Origin: Pseudomonadota bacterium
GTDB taxonomy: Bacteria > Pseudomonadota > Gammaproteobacteria > Burkholderiales > SCOH01
Length of the DNA stretch: 14,190 nucleotides
Reading direction: 5' to 3'
Assembly: GCA_030917985.1 (NCBI GenBank)
Contig: JAUPTR010000053.1
Coordinates: forward strand, 1-14,190
Shown here: piece after piece, positions 1 to 6,208 of the stretch
Layout of the letters: every line of letters starts with the position of its first letter
Position numbering within the stretch: position 1 is the first letter of the stretch
Position numbers and translations under genes: made by a program
The notes under the pieces: generated by a model
What the model saw: the letters and a program-made list of their open reading frames with translations, nothing else
Database searches by the model: none
Told to the model about the DNA's origin: nothing

Positions 1-546
1 ACCGGGGTATTCGTGATTGGCATCAGCAACCCGGCGCAGGCGGCCGAGATTGCCCGGCATATCGACGGCGAATTCCGTAATTCGCTGGCGGAAACCCTCA
101 CCGAAACCGAAAAAGCCTTCCAGCTGAGTTTTGTGGCAATGACTGAAGCCATTGTCGTCGCCATCGAGGCGGTCGCTTACGTGGTGATCCTGATTATCAT
201 GGCGGTGATGGCCAATACCATGGCCATGGCCGCACGCGAGCGCAGCGGCGAATATGCCACGCTCAAGGCACTCGGGTTTGCGCCGGTGGTAGTCAGCTGG
301 CTGATTGTTGCCGAATCGCTGTTACTGGCGCTGATTGGCGGCAGCATCGGCATCACGCTCACCTTCCCGGCCACCGCCAGCTTCGGGCAGGCGCTGGACA
401 ACATATTCCCGGTGTTCAATGTCACTACCGCCACTTTATGGCTGCAAGCCGGCGCGGCATTACTGGTGGGAGTGATCGCCGCCATCGTGCCGGCAATCCA
501 GGCAGCAAGGGTTAACATTGTTAACGGCCTGCGTGCCGTGGGGTGA
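1..546 (+). CDS. FtsX/MacB-type ABC transporter permease, C-terminal part (5' end outside window)
   Basis: Reading frame 1 is open from the first base to a TGA at 544-546, so about 181 C-terminal residues are seen and the start lies outside the window. The visible part has a short soluble stretch, then a long hydrophobic helix (around bases 140-220), a charged loop with RERSGEYATLKALGF, two further membrane segments, and the ending RVNIVNGLRAVG. The loop and the ending are typical of the C-terminal FtsX domain of MacB/LolCE-like permeases, which couple an ABC ATPase to export or mechanotransmission at the inner membrane. The ATPase and any periplasmic adaptor would have to lie to the left. 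It is closely similar in its last third to the permease at 3536-4702, so the two are probably partners or paralogues. The family call is firm; the substrate is unknown. Confidence 0.9.
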   Translation, partial: TGVFVIGISNPAQAAEIARHIDGEFRNSLAETLTETEKAFQLSFVAMTEAIVVAIEAVAYVVILIIMAVMANTMAMAARERSGEYATLKALGFAPVVVSWLIVAESLLLALIGGSIGITLTFPATASFGQALDNIFPVFNVTTATLWLQAGAALLVGVIAAIVPAIQAARVNIVNGLRAVG

Positions 547-649
547 AATTTGTTTCATATCAGCAAACCCCGTCAAACAGATATCTCCCTGCCGATCAAG
601 GGTCAATAAATCCATACAAAACAACTGAATAATGACTCAAATATATTCA

Positions 650-677
650 TTGGCTTTTCATTAAATGCTGATAGAAT
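650..677 (+). promoter_or_regulatory. Putative sigma70 promoter for the small secreted protein
   Basis: TTGGCT at 650-655 and TAGAAT at 672-677 are separated by 16 bp and lie in an AT-rich stretch about 100 bp ahead of the gene at 776. The -10 box matches the consensus at 5 of 6 positions and the -35 box at 4 of 6. The rest of 547-775 holds no convincing gene or terminator. Confidence 0.45.
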
Positions 678-764
678 CTGCGCCAATTCAAATAAGCAGG
701 CTAAACCCGGATTTAGAGCTTGGCGCGGACCGCCTGATGTTCTTTACTGGTAGAAAGCAGGATC

Positions 765-770
765 AAGGAG
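765..770 (+). promoter_or_regulatory. Ribosome binding site deciding the start at 776
   Basis: AAGGAG sits 5 bases ahead of the ATG at 776. The longer in-frame ATG at 665 has no comparable site, and starting there would bury the signal peptide, so 776 is preferred. Confidence 0.8.
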
Positions 771-775
771 ACAAA

Positions 776-1135
776 ATGGCTTGGATTAAATCAGTAGCAG
801 CAGCAATCATGGTTTGTTCATCCGGCTTGGCTGCAGCAGATGCAGCATTGACGGAAAAGGCGTTGATCGGCAACTGGGAATGCGAGTTTGCGTTCAAGGT
901 GGGCGACAAGTTTATCGTTAATTTCAGTGGCGACAAATTTTCCATGAAGCTGACCAGCGAAACCGTTGACGGCAGCTATACCGTTAGCGGCGACAGCCTG
1001 CAACTGAAGCCGTCCAATGCGGCCAAAGCCGCTCTGGTAGCTGATCAGATGCCTGCGAAGATTTTCCAGTACAGCGAACCGGCAGAACTGGTGCTGGGTG
1101 ATGGCACCCCGGAAACCTACTGTAACAAGAAATAA
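776..1135 (+). CDS. Small exported protein, function unknown (possibly lipocalin-like)
   Basis: This 119-residue protein begins with a Sec signal peptide: Lys5, a hydrophobic core at about 7-20, and probable cleavage after the Ala-Asp-Ala at about 21-23. The mature part is about 96 residues, is rich in alternating polar and hydrophobic residues suggesting beta strands, and has exactly two cysteines (Cys36 and Cys116, next to the C-terminus) that could form a disulfide in the periplasm. The GNWECEF stretch at 32-38 recalls the GxW entry motif of small lipocalin-like domains, but this is only a resemblance. The gene stands alone, with its own putative promoter, a strong ribosome site and a perfect terminator immediately behind it. 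I do not recognise the family. Function is not assigned. Confidence 0.75.
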   Translation: MAWIKSVAAAIMVCSSGLAAADAALTEKALIGNWECEFAFKVGDKFIVNFSGDKFSMKLTSETVDGSYTVSGDSLQLKPSNAAKAALVADQMPAKIFQYSEPAELVLGDGTPETYCNKK

Positions 1136-1152
1136 AAGCTCACTGCATACAC

Positions 1153-1179
1153 AAAAACGGCGCACTCGGCGCCGTTTTT
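1153..1179 (+). terminator. Rho-independent terminator
   Basis: An 11-bp perfect stem (1153-1163 with 1169-1179) with a 5-base loop ends in a T run. Because the stem begins with five A residues it should work in both directions, stopping the small exported gene and possibly the lipase transcript that arrives from the right. Confidence 0.9.
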
Positions 1180-1181
1180 AT

Positions 1182-1224
1182 GCCTGCCCTGCAAGCCTTG
1201 CCGGATGCGGCTTGCAGGGCAGGC
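1182..1224. repeat. Perfect 16-bp inverted repeat, REP-like
   Basis: Bases 1182-1197 are the exact reverse complement of 1209-1224, with an 11-base loop. The junction region reads GCCGGATGCGGC, which resembles the core of enterobacterial REP palindromes. It lies between the terminator and the lipase stop codon, which is a typical intergenic site for dispersed palindromic repeats. There is no T run, so it is less likely to be a simple terminator. No second copy was noticed in the window. Confidence 0.6.
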
Positions 1225-1246
1225 TACAAGGCACAACCAGACTGCC

Positions 1247-2173
1247 TTACAGGCCTGCCAACTGCAAGCGGTTGGCATGCTGGCGATACAGTGTGACCGG
1301 GCTGGTTTCGAACAGATGCACAATGCCGAAGAAGCCGTTGACTTCGTCCAGGTGATTCATCTTGTAATCCACCCGGATCACCTGACCCAGTTTCTGCGAA
1401 CACGCGGCCACCAGACCATCATTGGCCTCACCATGCGCCAGCGACAAGATGCCGATGTCTGCATCCAGCGGATCCAGCACATTGGTGATCGCCGAACTGC
1501 CGCCCCAGGAATAATACCGTACCCCCTTGACCAGGCTGGCACCGCTGCCACAACTGGTGGTGGGCACACCAGCCGGATATTTGGCGTTGAATTTGGCCAG
1601 ACCTGGCGTTGTCAGGCTGTCGAGTGCGGCAATGGTGTTCTGGCTCAGGCTGCTGGTGCCGGTGGCAAAAGTCAGCAGGCTGGTGAAGGCATTGGCCACC
1701 TGGGCAGCCACGGCTTCGGAAACAGTACCGGCCGGCGCTACCTTGCGCACGATATCCGCCACTTTCGAGCCCTTGTTGACACCACCCACGCTGGTGACGG
1801 AAGCGACCAGATCCGGACGCACTGCGGCCACATAACGTGCAGTTGGCGAGCCCTGGCTATGGCCGATGATGTTGACCTTGCTGGCACCGGTTTGCGCGAG
1901 AATGCGCTTCACTTCGGCCAGCAGCTGTTCTCCGCGGACTTCATTGCTGTTGGCGGCAGAAACGGTGCTGACAAATACTTTGGCACCGTCTTTGCTCAAT
2001 TCGCCGGGAATCTTGTAGAAGTAGTCTGCGCCAAGAAAATTATTGAAGCCGAAAATGCCGTGTACCAGCACAATCGGGTATTTCGTCTGGGTGTAGCCAG
2101 CGGCCAGCGCCGGTTGACTCAGTGCCAGCGAGCACGCAACCGCGCCCGCCCCCAGCAACAGGGTGCGTTTCAT
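1247..2173 (-). CDS. Secreted triacylglycerol lipase, bacterial family I (alpha/beta hydrolase)
   Basis: This 308-residue protein has a signal peptide (Lys2-Arg3, hydrophobic 5-18, cleavage near Ala24/Ala25). It is a serine hydrolase that should release fatty acids from triglycerides outside the cell. The LVHGIFG stretch at 36-42 gives the oxyanion loop. GHSQG at 104-108 gives the nucleophile Ser106; Asp252 in NDG and His274 in NHLDEVN complete the triad. Asp276 and Asp234 sit where the Pseudomonas lipase calcium ligands are expected, and Cys208 and Cys258 match its single disulfide. The length and spacing agree with Pseudomonas aeruginosa-type lipases. The start is supported by an AGAGGAGA ribosome site 5-10 bases upstream. 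Such lipases usually leave by type II secretion and often need a foldase encoded next door. None is seen on either side here. Confidence 0.93.
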   Translation of the reverse strand: MKRTLLLGAGAVACSLALSQPALAAGYTQTKYPIVLVHGIFGFNNFLGADYFYKIPGELSKDGAKVFVSTVSAANSNEVRGEQLLAEVKRILAQTGASKVNIIGHSQGSPTARYVAAVRPDLVASVTSVGGVNKGSKVADIVRKVAPAGTVSEAVAAQVANAFTSLLTFATGTSSLSQNTIAALDSLTTPGLAKFNAKYPAGVPTTSCGSGASLVKGVRYYSWGGSSAITNVLDPLDADIGILSLAHGEANDGLVAACSQKLGQVIRVDYKMNHLDEVNGFFGIVHLFETSPVTLYRQHANRLQLAGL

Positions 2174-2370
2174 GGTGATTCTCCTCTTTTATATGTTTTC
2201 GAACTTTTTTGGCGTGGCTTGGCCACTAATTCAGACTAGAATGTTCGATTTAGAAAGTAAAGAGCAAATACTCTAGCAAGAGGTTAAACCAATTCGGAGG
2301 CAAAGCGCCGGTACAACGCGTTTGGCCAGCAAAGTGTTCGGATCAGAAAAAAGCCAGGAGAAACCAGACA

Positions 2371-2393
2371 CCTGCCGCGCGGGCCTCGGCAGG
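2371..2393 (-). terminator. Weak hairpin downstream of the patatin-like gene
   Basis: A GC-rich 7-bp stem (2371-2377 with 2387-2393) with a 9-base loop lies just past the stop codon of the minus-strand gene ending at 2409. On that strand a run of six T residues follows only about 18 bases later (2347-2352), so it is at best an imperfect terminator. Apart from this, 2174-2408 contains only the lipase leader region, in which no strong promoter stands out. Confidence 0.3.
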
Positions 2394-2408
2394 CATATTG
2401 GCAGTAGC

Positions 2409-3518
2409 TCAGGCCTGCAGCCCCAGCTCGGCGGCATGTTGATTGCAGAACTGAACGCCCGCCTCATAACCAACCTGATACAGGGTGTTGAGATTGGAGC
2501 TGGACCAGTCGAGCACATCCGGCAACTGATCGACCGGGACGCTGCTCATCAGCGGCACTTTCAGCAGTTTGCGCTTGGGCTGACCATTGCCATCACGATT
2601 GTGCTGGTATTCAAACAGTTTCAGGTCATCACGGGCCACTTCCACCAGCGGCGTGATGATCGACAGCACCCAGGCATCGTACAGATCACGTGGTTTGCGC
2701 AGCAGGGTTTCCGAGCCGAGGATATCAAACACGACGATGGTCTTGATATCGGTTTCACAGCCGGGATTGGCCTTATCGTCGTTCACCAGCGCCTTGAAGT
2801 TGAGGCAATCGATGGCTGCACCTTCGATATAGTCATCTTCGCCGAGGCGATAGGGAGGGTAAATGAAGGGGAACGACAAGGCGGCACGGAAATGCTCGGG
2901 TGTGATCTGCCGTTTGTCGAAAATATCCATGCGTCGCTGTGTCAGGTTATAGGCATTGATATAAAAAGCCGGTGCCAACTGGGCAATCTCCTCGAAATCA
3001 ATCAGCTGCTCGACAAATGGCACATGCGCACACAAGCCCAGGCTCTGGTTGCTGAGATCACTCGGGCAGAGTGTTGCCCACATCAACTGCAGCCAATCGG
3101 CCGCCAGCCGGTTGAGCGTGCTGTTGTTGCTGTGCGCCAGCACCTGCTGCACAAACGGATTGGCCGCCAGCAGATCGCGATACATGTCGGCGGCGGTGCC
3201 AGGTTTGTTGAATACCTTGAAGTTCACCGGAAAAGCTCGATACAGCAAATCCGCCACACCCATTTCACGCGTGTGTGCCAGCGCCTGTACGGCATTGCCC
3301 TGCTTTGGCGCCAAGTACAACAAGCCGATCAAGGCACCGGCGCCAGAGGTGGAAATCACATCAAATTCGACGCGGCGCTCGGCAAATGCTGCCAGCGCAC
3401 CGGCCATCAGCGTTGCATTGGGTGCGCCCCCACCCAGCACCAACGCGAGCTTTCCCTTGCCTGCTTTCTTTGTTGCTATCTCAGCCTCCAGCTTTGTCGG
3501 ATAGAATGGTTGCAGCAT
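2409..3518 (-). CDS. Patatin-like protein with non-canonical active-site motifs
   Basis: This 369-residue protein has no signal peptide and is probably cytoplasmic. The N-terminal fold is patatin-like: KLALVLGGG at 23-31 is the glycine-rich oxyanion loop, followed by helix residues ATLMAGALAAF. The nucleophile elbow reads VISTSGAGALIG (54-65), where patatins have VISGTSAGALNG. A gapless alignment puts Gly59 at the catalytic serine position, with Ser58 one residue early. The second motif is YIEGAAID (230-237), with Glu232 where the catalytic Asp of the DGG/DGA motif is expected. The rest (SFPFIYPPY at 215-223, VVFDILGS at 262-269) is well formed, so the gene does not look decayed. The start at 3518 is the last ATG before the conserved region and has no clear ribosome site. 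Its start is 17 bp from the divergent permease gene. It may be a lipid hydrolase with a shifted nucleophile or a pseudoenzyme. Confidence 0.85.
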   Translation of the reverse strand: MLQPFYPTKLEAEIATKKAGKGKLALVLGGGAPNATLMAGALAAFAERRVEFDVISTSGAGALIGLLYLAPKQGNAVQALAHTREMGVADLLYRAFPVNFKVFNKPGTAADMYRDLLAANPFVQQVLAHSNNSTLNRLAADWLQLMWATLCPSDLSNQSLGLCAHVPFVEQLIDFEEIAQLAPAFYINAYNLTQRRMDIFDKRQITPEHFRAALSFPFIYPPYRLGEDDYIEGAAIDCLNFKALVNDDKANPGCETDIKTIVVFDILGSETLLRKPRDLYDAWVLSIITPLVEVARDDLKLFEYQHNRDGNGQPKRKLLKVPLMSSVPVDQLPDVLDWSSSNLNTLYQVGYEAGVQFCNQHAAELGLQA

Positions 3519-3535
3519 AGACGACCGCAAACCAA

Positions 3536-4702
3536 ATGCCGCTCCCCTATCACTACATTTTTCGCAATCTGCTGACACGCAAGCTGACCACCGCACTTAC
3601 GGCTGGCGGCATGGCGCTGGTAGTGTACGTGTTTGCCACGGTACTGATGCTGGAGGCGGGCCTGAAACAGACACTGGTGGCTACGGGCAGCGACGATAAC
3701 GTGACCGTGATCCGCCAGTCATCACAAACCGAAGTGCAGAGCAGCATCGAGCGCAGTCAGGCCAGCATTGTCGAATCCAGCCCGGAGATCGCCTATCTGC
3801 AGGACGGCCGCAAAGCCATCAGCAAGGAAGTGATGGTGCTGGTCACGCTGCCGAAAAAAGCCGGCGGCGCACCTTCCAATGTCGCTATTCGAGGCAGTTC
3901 TGATATCGGCGTGGCGATCCGGCCACAGATCCACCTCAGCCAGGGGCGATTATTCCGCGCCGGCAGTAGTGAAATCGTGGTTGGCCGTTCGATTGCCGAA
4001 CGCTTTGCCAACGCAGGGCTGGGGCAAACACTGCATTTTGGCCAGCGCGACTGGATCATCGTTGGAATCGTCGACGCCGGCCGCACCGGCTTCAATTCGG
4101 AAATCTGGGGCGATGCAGAACAGATGATGCAGGCCTTCCGTCGCCCGGTGTATTCCGCCATCACCTTTCGCCTCAGCGACAGCGAGCGCTTCGAGGCACT
4201 GCAGCACGCCATCGGCAACGACCAGCGGCTGACACTGGAAGCCAAGCGGGAAACCCGGTTTTATGCCGAGCAGTCGGAAATGATGGCCAAGTTCATCAAA
4301 TACCTGGGCATGGCGCTGTCGGTGATTTTTTCGCTGGGCGCCATCATCGGCGCCATGATCACCATGTATGCCTCGGTTTCCAACCGTGTTGCCGAAATCG
4401 GCACGCTGCGGGCATTGGGATTTCAACGCCGCACGGTGCTGACGGCTTTTCTGCTGGAAGCGCTATTGTTGTCGAGCATCGGCGGGCTGATCGGATTACT
4501 GGCAGCCTCTTCGATGCAATGGCTGACAATTTCAACCATGAACTGGCAAACCTTTTCCGAACTGGCTTTCAGCTTTACCCTGACGCCCGGCATCGTGCTC
4601 GATTCACTGCTGTTTGCCCTGCTGATGGGCTTGATCGGTGGCGTATTGCCCTCCTTGCGCGCCGCACGCCTGAATATTGTTGACGCATTGCGTGCCGGCT
4701 GA
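3536..4702 (+). CDS. FtsX/MacB-type ABC transporter permease (full length)
   Basis: This 388-residue inner-membrane protein has one N-terminal membrane helix (about 20-42) and a large periplasmic MacB-like domain (about 45-240) that contains SEIVVGRSIAERF. Three C-terminal helices follow (about 255-280, 302-325 and 352-378), with the loop EIGTLRALGF and the ending RLNIVDALRAG. This is the four-helix plan of MacB/FtsX-type permeases, which pair with a cytoplasmic ATPase and often with a second permease and a periplasmic adaptor. None of these is next to it; the nearest relative is the partial permease at 1-546. The N-terminal pattern (RNLLTRKLTTALT, then GSDDNV) fits the start chosen, although no good ribosome site precedes it. 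The substrate cannot be deduced. Confidence 0.92.
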   Translation: MPLPYHYIFRNLLTRKLTTALTAGGMALVVYVFATVLMLEAGLKQTLVATGSDDNVTVIRQSSQTEVQSSIERSQASIVESSPEIAYLQDGRKAISKEVMVLVTLPKKAGGAPSNVAIRGSSDIGVAIRPQIHLSQGRLFRAGSSEIVVGRSIAERFANAGLGQTLHFGQRDWIIVGIVDAGRTGFNSEIWGDAEQMMQAFRRPVYSAITFRLSDSERFEALQHAIGNDQRLTLEAKRETRFYAEQSEMMAKFIKYLGMALSVIFSLGAIIGAMITMYASVSNRVAEIGTLRALGFQRRTVLTAFLLEALLLSSIGGLIGLLAASSMQWLTISTMNWQTFSELAFSFTLTPGIVLDSLLFALLMGLIGGVLPSLRAARLNIVDALRAG

Positions 4703-4716
4703 TGCCAATCGGCAGC

Positions 4717-4739
4717 AATCTGGCGCCAACCGCCAGATT
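4717..4739 (+). terminator. Hairpin behind the permease gene, without T run
   Basis: A perfect 9-bp stem (4717-4725 with 4731-4739, loop of 5) starts 14 bases after the permease stop codon. The downstream side is A-rich, not T-rich, so it may stabilise the 3' end or terminate with Rho instead of acting as a classic intrinsic terminator. Confidence 0.45.
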
Positions 4740-4764
4740 CAGCAAAATAAAGGTAAACCATAAC

Positions 4765-4793
4765 TTGAAAACGGGATTTTTTCAGCGCAGAAT
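4765..4793 (+). promoter_or_regulatory. Putative sigma70 promoter for the small two-CxxC protein
   Basis: TTGAAA at 4765-4770 and CAGAAT at 4788-4793 are spaced by exactly 17 bp, with a T tract inside the spacer. The site is about 70 bp ahead of the gene at 4865 and after the permease hairpin. Confidence 0.5.
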
Positions 4794-4851
4794 AGAGTAG
4801 TTACTCAATTGCATTTAAACACATGGAACCGGAACCACAAAAAATCGAACC

Positions 4852-4860
4852 GGAGGAGGA
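4852..4860 (+). promoter_or_regulatory. Strong ribosome binding site deciding the start at 4865
   Basis: GGAGGAGGA lies 4 bases ahead of the ATG at 4865. The in-frame ATG at 4823 has no such site and would add only a Glu/Pro-rich leader, so 4865 is the better start. Confidence 0.75.
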
Positions 4861-4864
4861 AAGC

Positions 4865-5182
4865 ATGCCAAACGGCTCTGATATTCGCCTGAAGATCAAG
4901 GCACAGGAATCCGCCATTGCCGAACTATGCCGAAAATACTGGCTGGTATCCAGTCCACCGCATTTTCAGTACTCGGTCGAGGAACTGGCAGAGGATTATG
5001 GTCTCGACGTAAAGGCCATTCACAAGGTTGTTGGGCAGAACTGCACCGCAACGGGTGAATTCACCCAGTGCGCGGTTTGTGGTGTGAAGATTGTCTACCG
5101 TAATCGCACCACCTACAAACAGGTAAAAAGTTATCTGCTAAATGAATGGGTGTGCCGCGACTGCTACGACAAACGCGTCTGA
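4865..5182 (+). CDS. Small zinc-ribbon-like protein with HTH-like segment, function unknown
   Basis: This 105-residue soluble protein has no signal peptide. Residues 34-56 (around the YSVEELAEDYGLDVKAIHKVV stretch) look like a helix-turn-helix in which a short turn follows AEDYGL. The C-terminal half has two CxxC knuckles, Cys69/Cys72 and Cys97/Cys100, separated by 24 residues, which would bind one zinc ion as a zinc ribbon. This layout suggests a DNA- or RNA-binding regulator, but I do not recognise a named family. The gene is monocistronic, with a putative promoter, a strong ribosome site and a perfect terminator. Cys22 and Cys60 are extra cysteines outside the knuckles. Function is inferred only from motif shape. 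Confidence 0.75.
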   Translation: MPNGSDIRLKIKAQESAIAELCRKYWLVSSPPHFQYSVEELAEDYGLDVKAIHKVVGQNCTATGEFTQCAVCGVKIVYRNRTTYKQVKSYLLNEWVCRDCYDKRV

Positions 5183-5200
5183 GCCAAACCAGCAAGCAGC

Positions 5201-5232
5201 AAAAAAGCCGTGACAGATATCACGGCTTTTTT
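5201..5232 (+). terminator. Rho-independent terminator
   Basis: A perfect 13-bp stem (5201-5213 with 5220-5232, 6-base loop) ends in six T residues, just after the stop of the small zinc-ribbon-like gene. Confidence 0.95.
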
Positions 5233-5267
5233 ATTGCCCGGCACCAATATGTGGCGGCAGAAAAACA

Positions 5268-5297
5268 AAAAGCCTTTTCCGCAGGGAAAAGGCTTTT
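5268..5297 (-). terminator. Rho-independent terminator of rpmB-rpmG
   Basis: A perfect 13-bp stem (5268-5280 with 5285-5297, loop GCAG) lies just behind rpmG. On the minus strand it is followed by a T-rich tract (5261-5271), so it terminates the ribosomal protein operon. It is separate from the terminator of the convergent gene. Confidence 0.93.
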
Positions 5298-5318
5298 AAT
5301 CTGTTCTCTGCACAGTGC

Positions 5319-5474
5319 TTATTTCAGCTTGGTTTCTTTGTAAGCAACGTGTTTACGCGCTACCGGATCAAATTTCTTGATCTCCATTTTTTCTGGCATG
5401 GTGCGCTTGTTTTTAGTAGTGGTATAGAAATGACCTGTACCTGCGGTCGATTCCAGTTTGATTTTCTCACGCAT
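5319..5474 (-). CDS. rpmG: 50S ribosomal protein L33
   Basis: This gene encodes 51 residues, beginning [20 protein letters not shown] and ending [10 protein letters not shown]. This is the conserved L33 of the large ribosomal subunit. It contains no cysteine, so it is the zinc-free form and does not depend on zinc supply. The length and sequence are standard for betaproteobacteria. It lies 31 bp behind rpmB on the same strand and is followed by a strong terminator. An AGAGG element about 10 bases upstream is a modest ribosome site. Confidence 0.98.
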   Translation of the reverse strand: MREKIKLESTAGTGHFYTTTKNKRTMPEKMEIKKFDPVARKHVAYKETKLK

Positions 5475-5505
5475 GATCGTGTTGCCTCTTCAGATAAGCG
5501 TCTAG

Positions 5506-5739
5506 TTAGATTTCACCGCGTACGCGCAGATCGGCCAAAACAGCATCAATGCCGTTCTTGTCGATAGTGCGCAGGGCCGCATTGCTTACGCGCAGACGAA
5601 CCCAGCGGTTTTCGCTTTCAACCCAGAAGCGGCGGTATTGCAGATTCGGCAAGAAACGACGTTTGGTCTTGTTTTGTGCGTGGGAGACGTTGTTCCCCAC
5701 CATCGGCGCTTTACCGGTAACTTGGCATACTCGAGCCAT
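5506..5739 (-). CDS. rpmB: 50S ribosomal protein L28
   Basis: This gene encodes 77 residues starting [20 protein letters not shown], the conserved N-terminus of L28, with the family's basic stretch [12 protein letters not shown] and the C-terminal [14 protein letters not shown]. It is a structural protein of the large ribosomal subunit. The start at 5739 is chosen over the 20-residue upstream extension because it matches the family start and has a GGGAG ribosome site. It is first in a two-gene operon with rpmG. Confidence 0.98.
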   Translation of the reverse strand: MARVCQVTGKAPMVGNNVSHAQNKTKRRFLPNLQYRRFWVESENRWVRLRVSNAALRTIDKNGIDAVLADLRVRGEI

Positions 5740-5770
5740 GATATCGACTCCCAATTCGGAAAAAGGCGTA

Positions 5771-5799
5771 TTTATAACATAAGCCCGGGTCCGGCTCAA
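5771..5799 (-). promoter_or_regulatory. sigma70-type promoter of rpmB-rpmG
   Basis: On the minus strand TTGAGC (5794-5799) and TATAAA (5771-5776) are spaced by 17 bp, about 30 bp ahead of the rpmB start. The boxes match consensus at 4 of 6 and 5 of 6 positions. It lies between the end of the pilus operon and rpmB, so ribosomal protein expression need not depend on the pilus transcript, although no terminator separates the two. Confidence 0.75.
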
Positions 5800-5824
5800 G
5801 CATCAATCCGGTATTATTGGCAAA

Positions 5825-6208
5825 TCAATGCTGGTCGCGCTGGATTTTTACCACAGGCGGGCGGATTTCCCCATTCTGCCACTCGTCTCCAACCCGCAGC
5901 CGGCCACGCTTGCCATCCGGCAGCAACAGCTCGGCGCCGTCATTTGTGGCACGCTGCGCCGATGTGCTCTCCGCCTTGCCATCATTCAGCCACAGCGTGG
6001 CGTGTTTGCTGCCGGTGGCACGCACGACACCACGCAATTTAATGCCGGCAGGCGCACCGGCTTCGGTCTGTTTATCGGCGCCAGCGGCAGGAAACTGGCG
6101 CAGGTCAATCATGCGCCGTTCGGCCGGGGTATAGAATAACCGGCCCAGTTCATCCGCCGCATTTGCGCTCAGCGATACCAGCATCAACAACAACACCAGA
6201 CGTTTCAT
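5825..6208 (-). CDS. Small exported pilus-assembly protein, MshK-like
   Basis: This 127-residue protein has a signal peptide (Lys2-Arg3, hydrophobic core 4-14, cleavage near SANA-A) and then a conserved-looking LFYTPAERRMIDLRQ stretch. The remainder (about 55-110) contains KLRGVV, a WLNDGK turn and a LLLPDGKRGRLRVGDEW stretch. This is the beta-rich pattern of small periplasmic PilP/GspC-like or MshK proteins that link inner-membrane alignment proteins to the secretin. It overlaps the end of the preceding gene by ATGA and has a GGGAGG ribosome site, so it is co-translated with it. The assignment rests mainly on position as third in an I-J-K order. It is the last gene of the operon before rpmB. 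Confidence 0.75.
   Translation of the reverse strand: MKRLVLLLMLVSLSANAADELGRLFYTPAERRMIDLRQFPAAGADKQTEAGAPAGIKLRGVVRATGSKHATLWLNDGKAESTSAQRATNDGAELLLPDGKRGRLRVGDEWQNGEIRPPVVKIQRDQH

Noticed and set aside
665..775. Longer start for the small exported protein (extra 37 residues)
   Set aside because: It would place the putative promoter -10 box inside the gene and move the signal peptide to the interior; the ATG at 776 has the ribosome site.
1205..2239. Plus-strand open frame (344 codons) opposite the lipase
   Set aside because: The lipase frame has a signal peptide, catalytic triad and ribosome site, while the opposite frame has none of these and starts inside the palindrome.
2322..3575. Long plus-strand open frame (417 codons) opposite the patatin-like gene
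   Set aside because: It mirrors the minus-strand gene over its full length, its protein is rich in His, Gln and Arg without any recognisable motif, and it has no ribosome site. It is a GC-driven shadow.
4823..4864. Upstream ATG extending the small zinc-ribbon-like protein by 14 residues
   Set aside because: It has no ribosome site, and the Glu/Pro codons there overlap the strong GGAGGAGGA site that serves the ATG at 4865.
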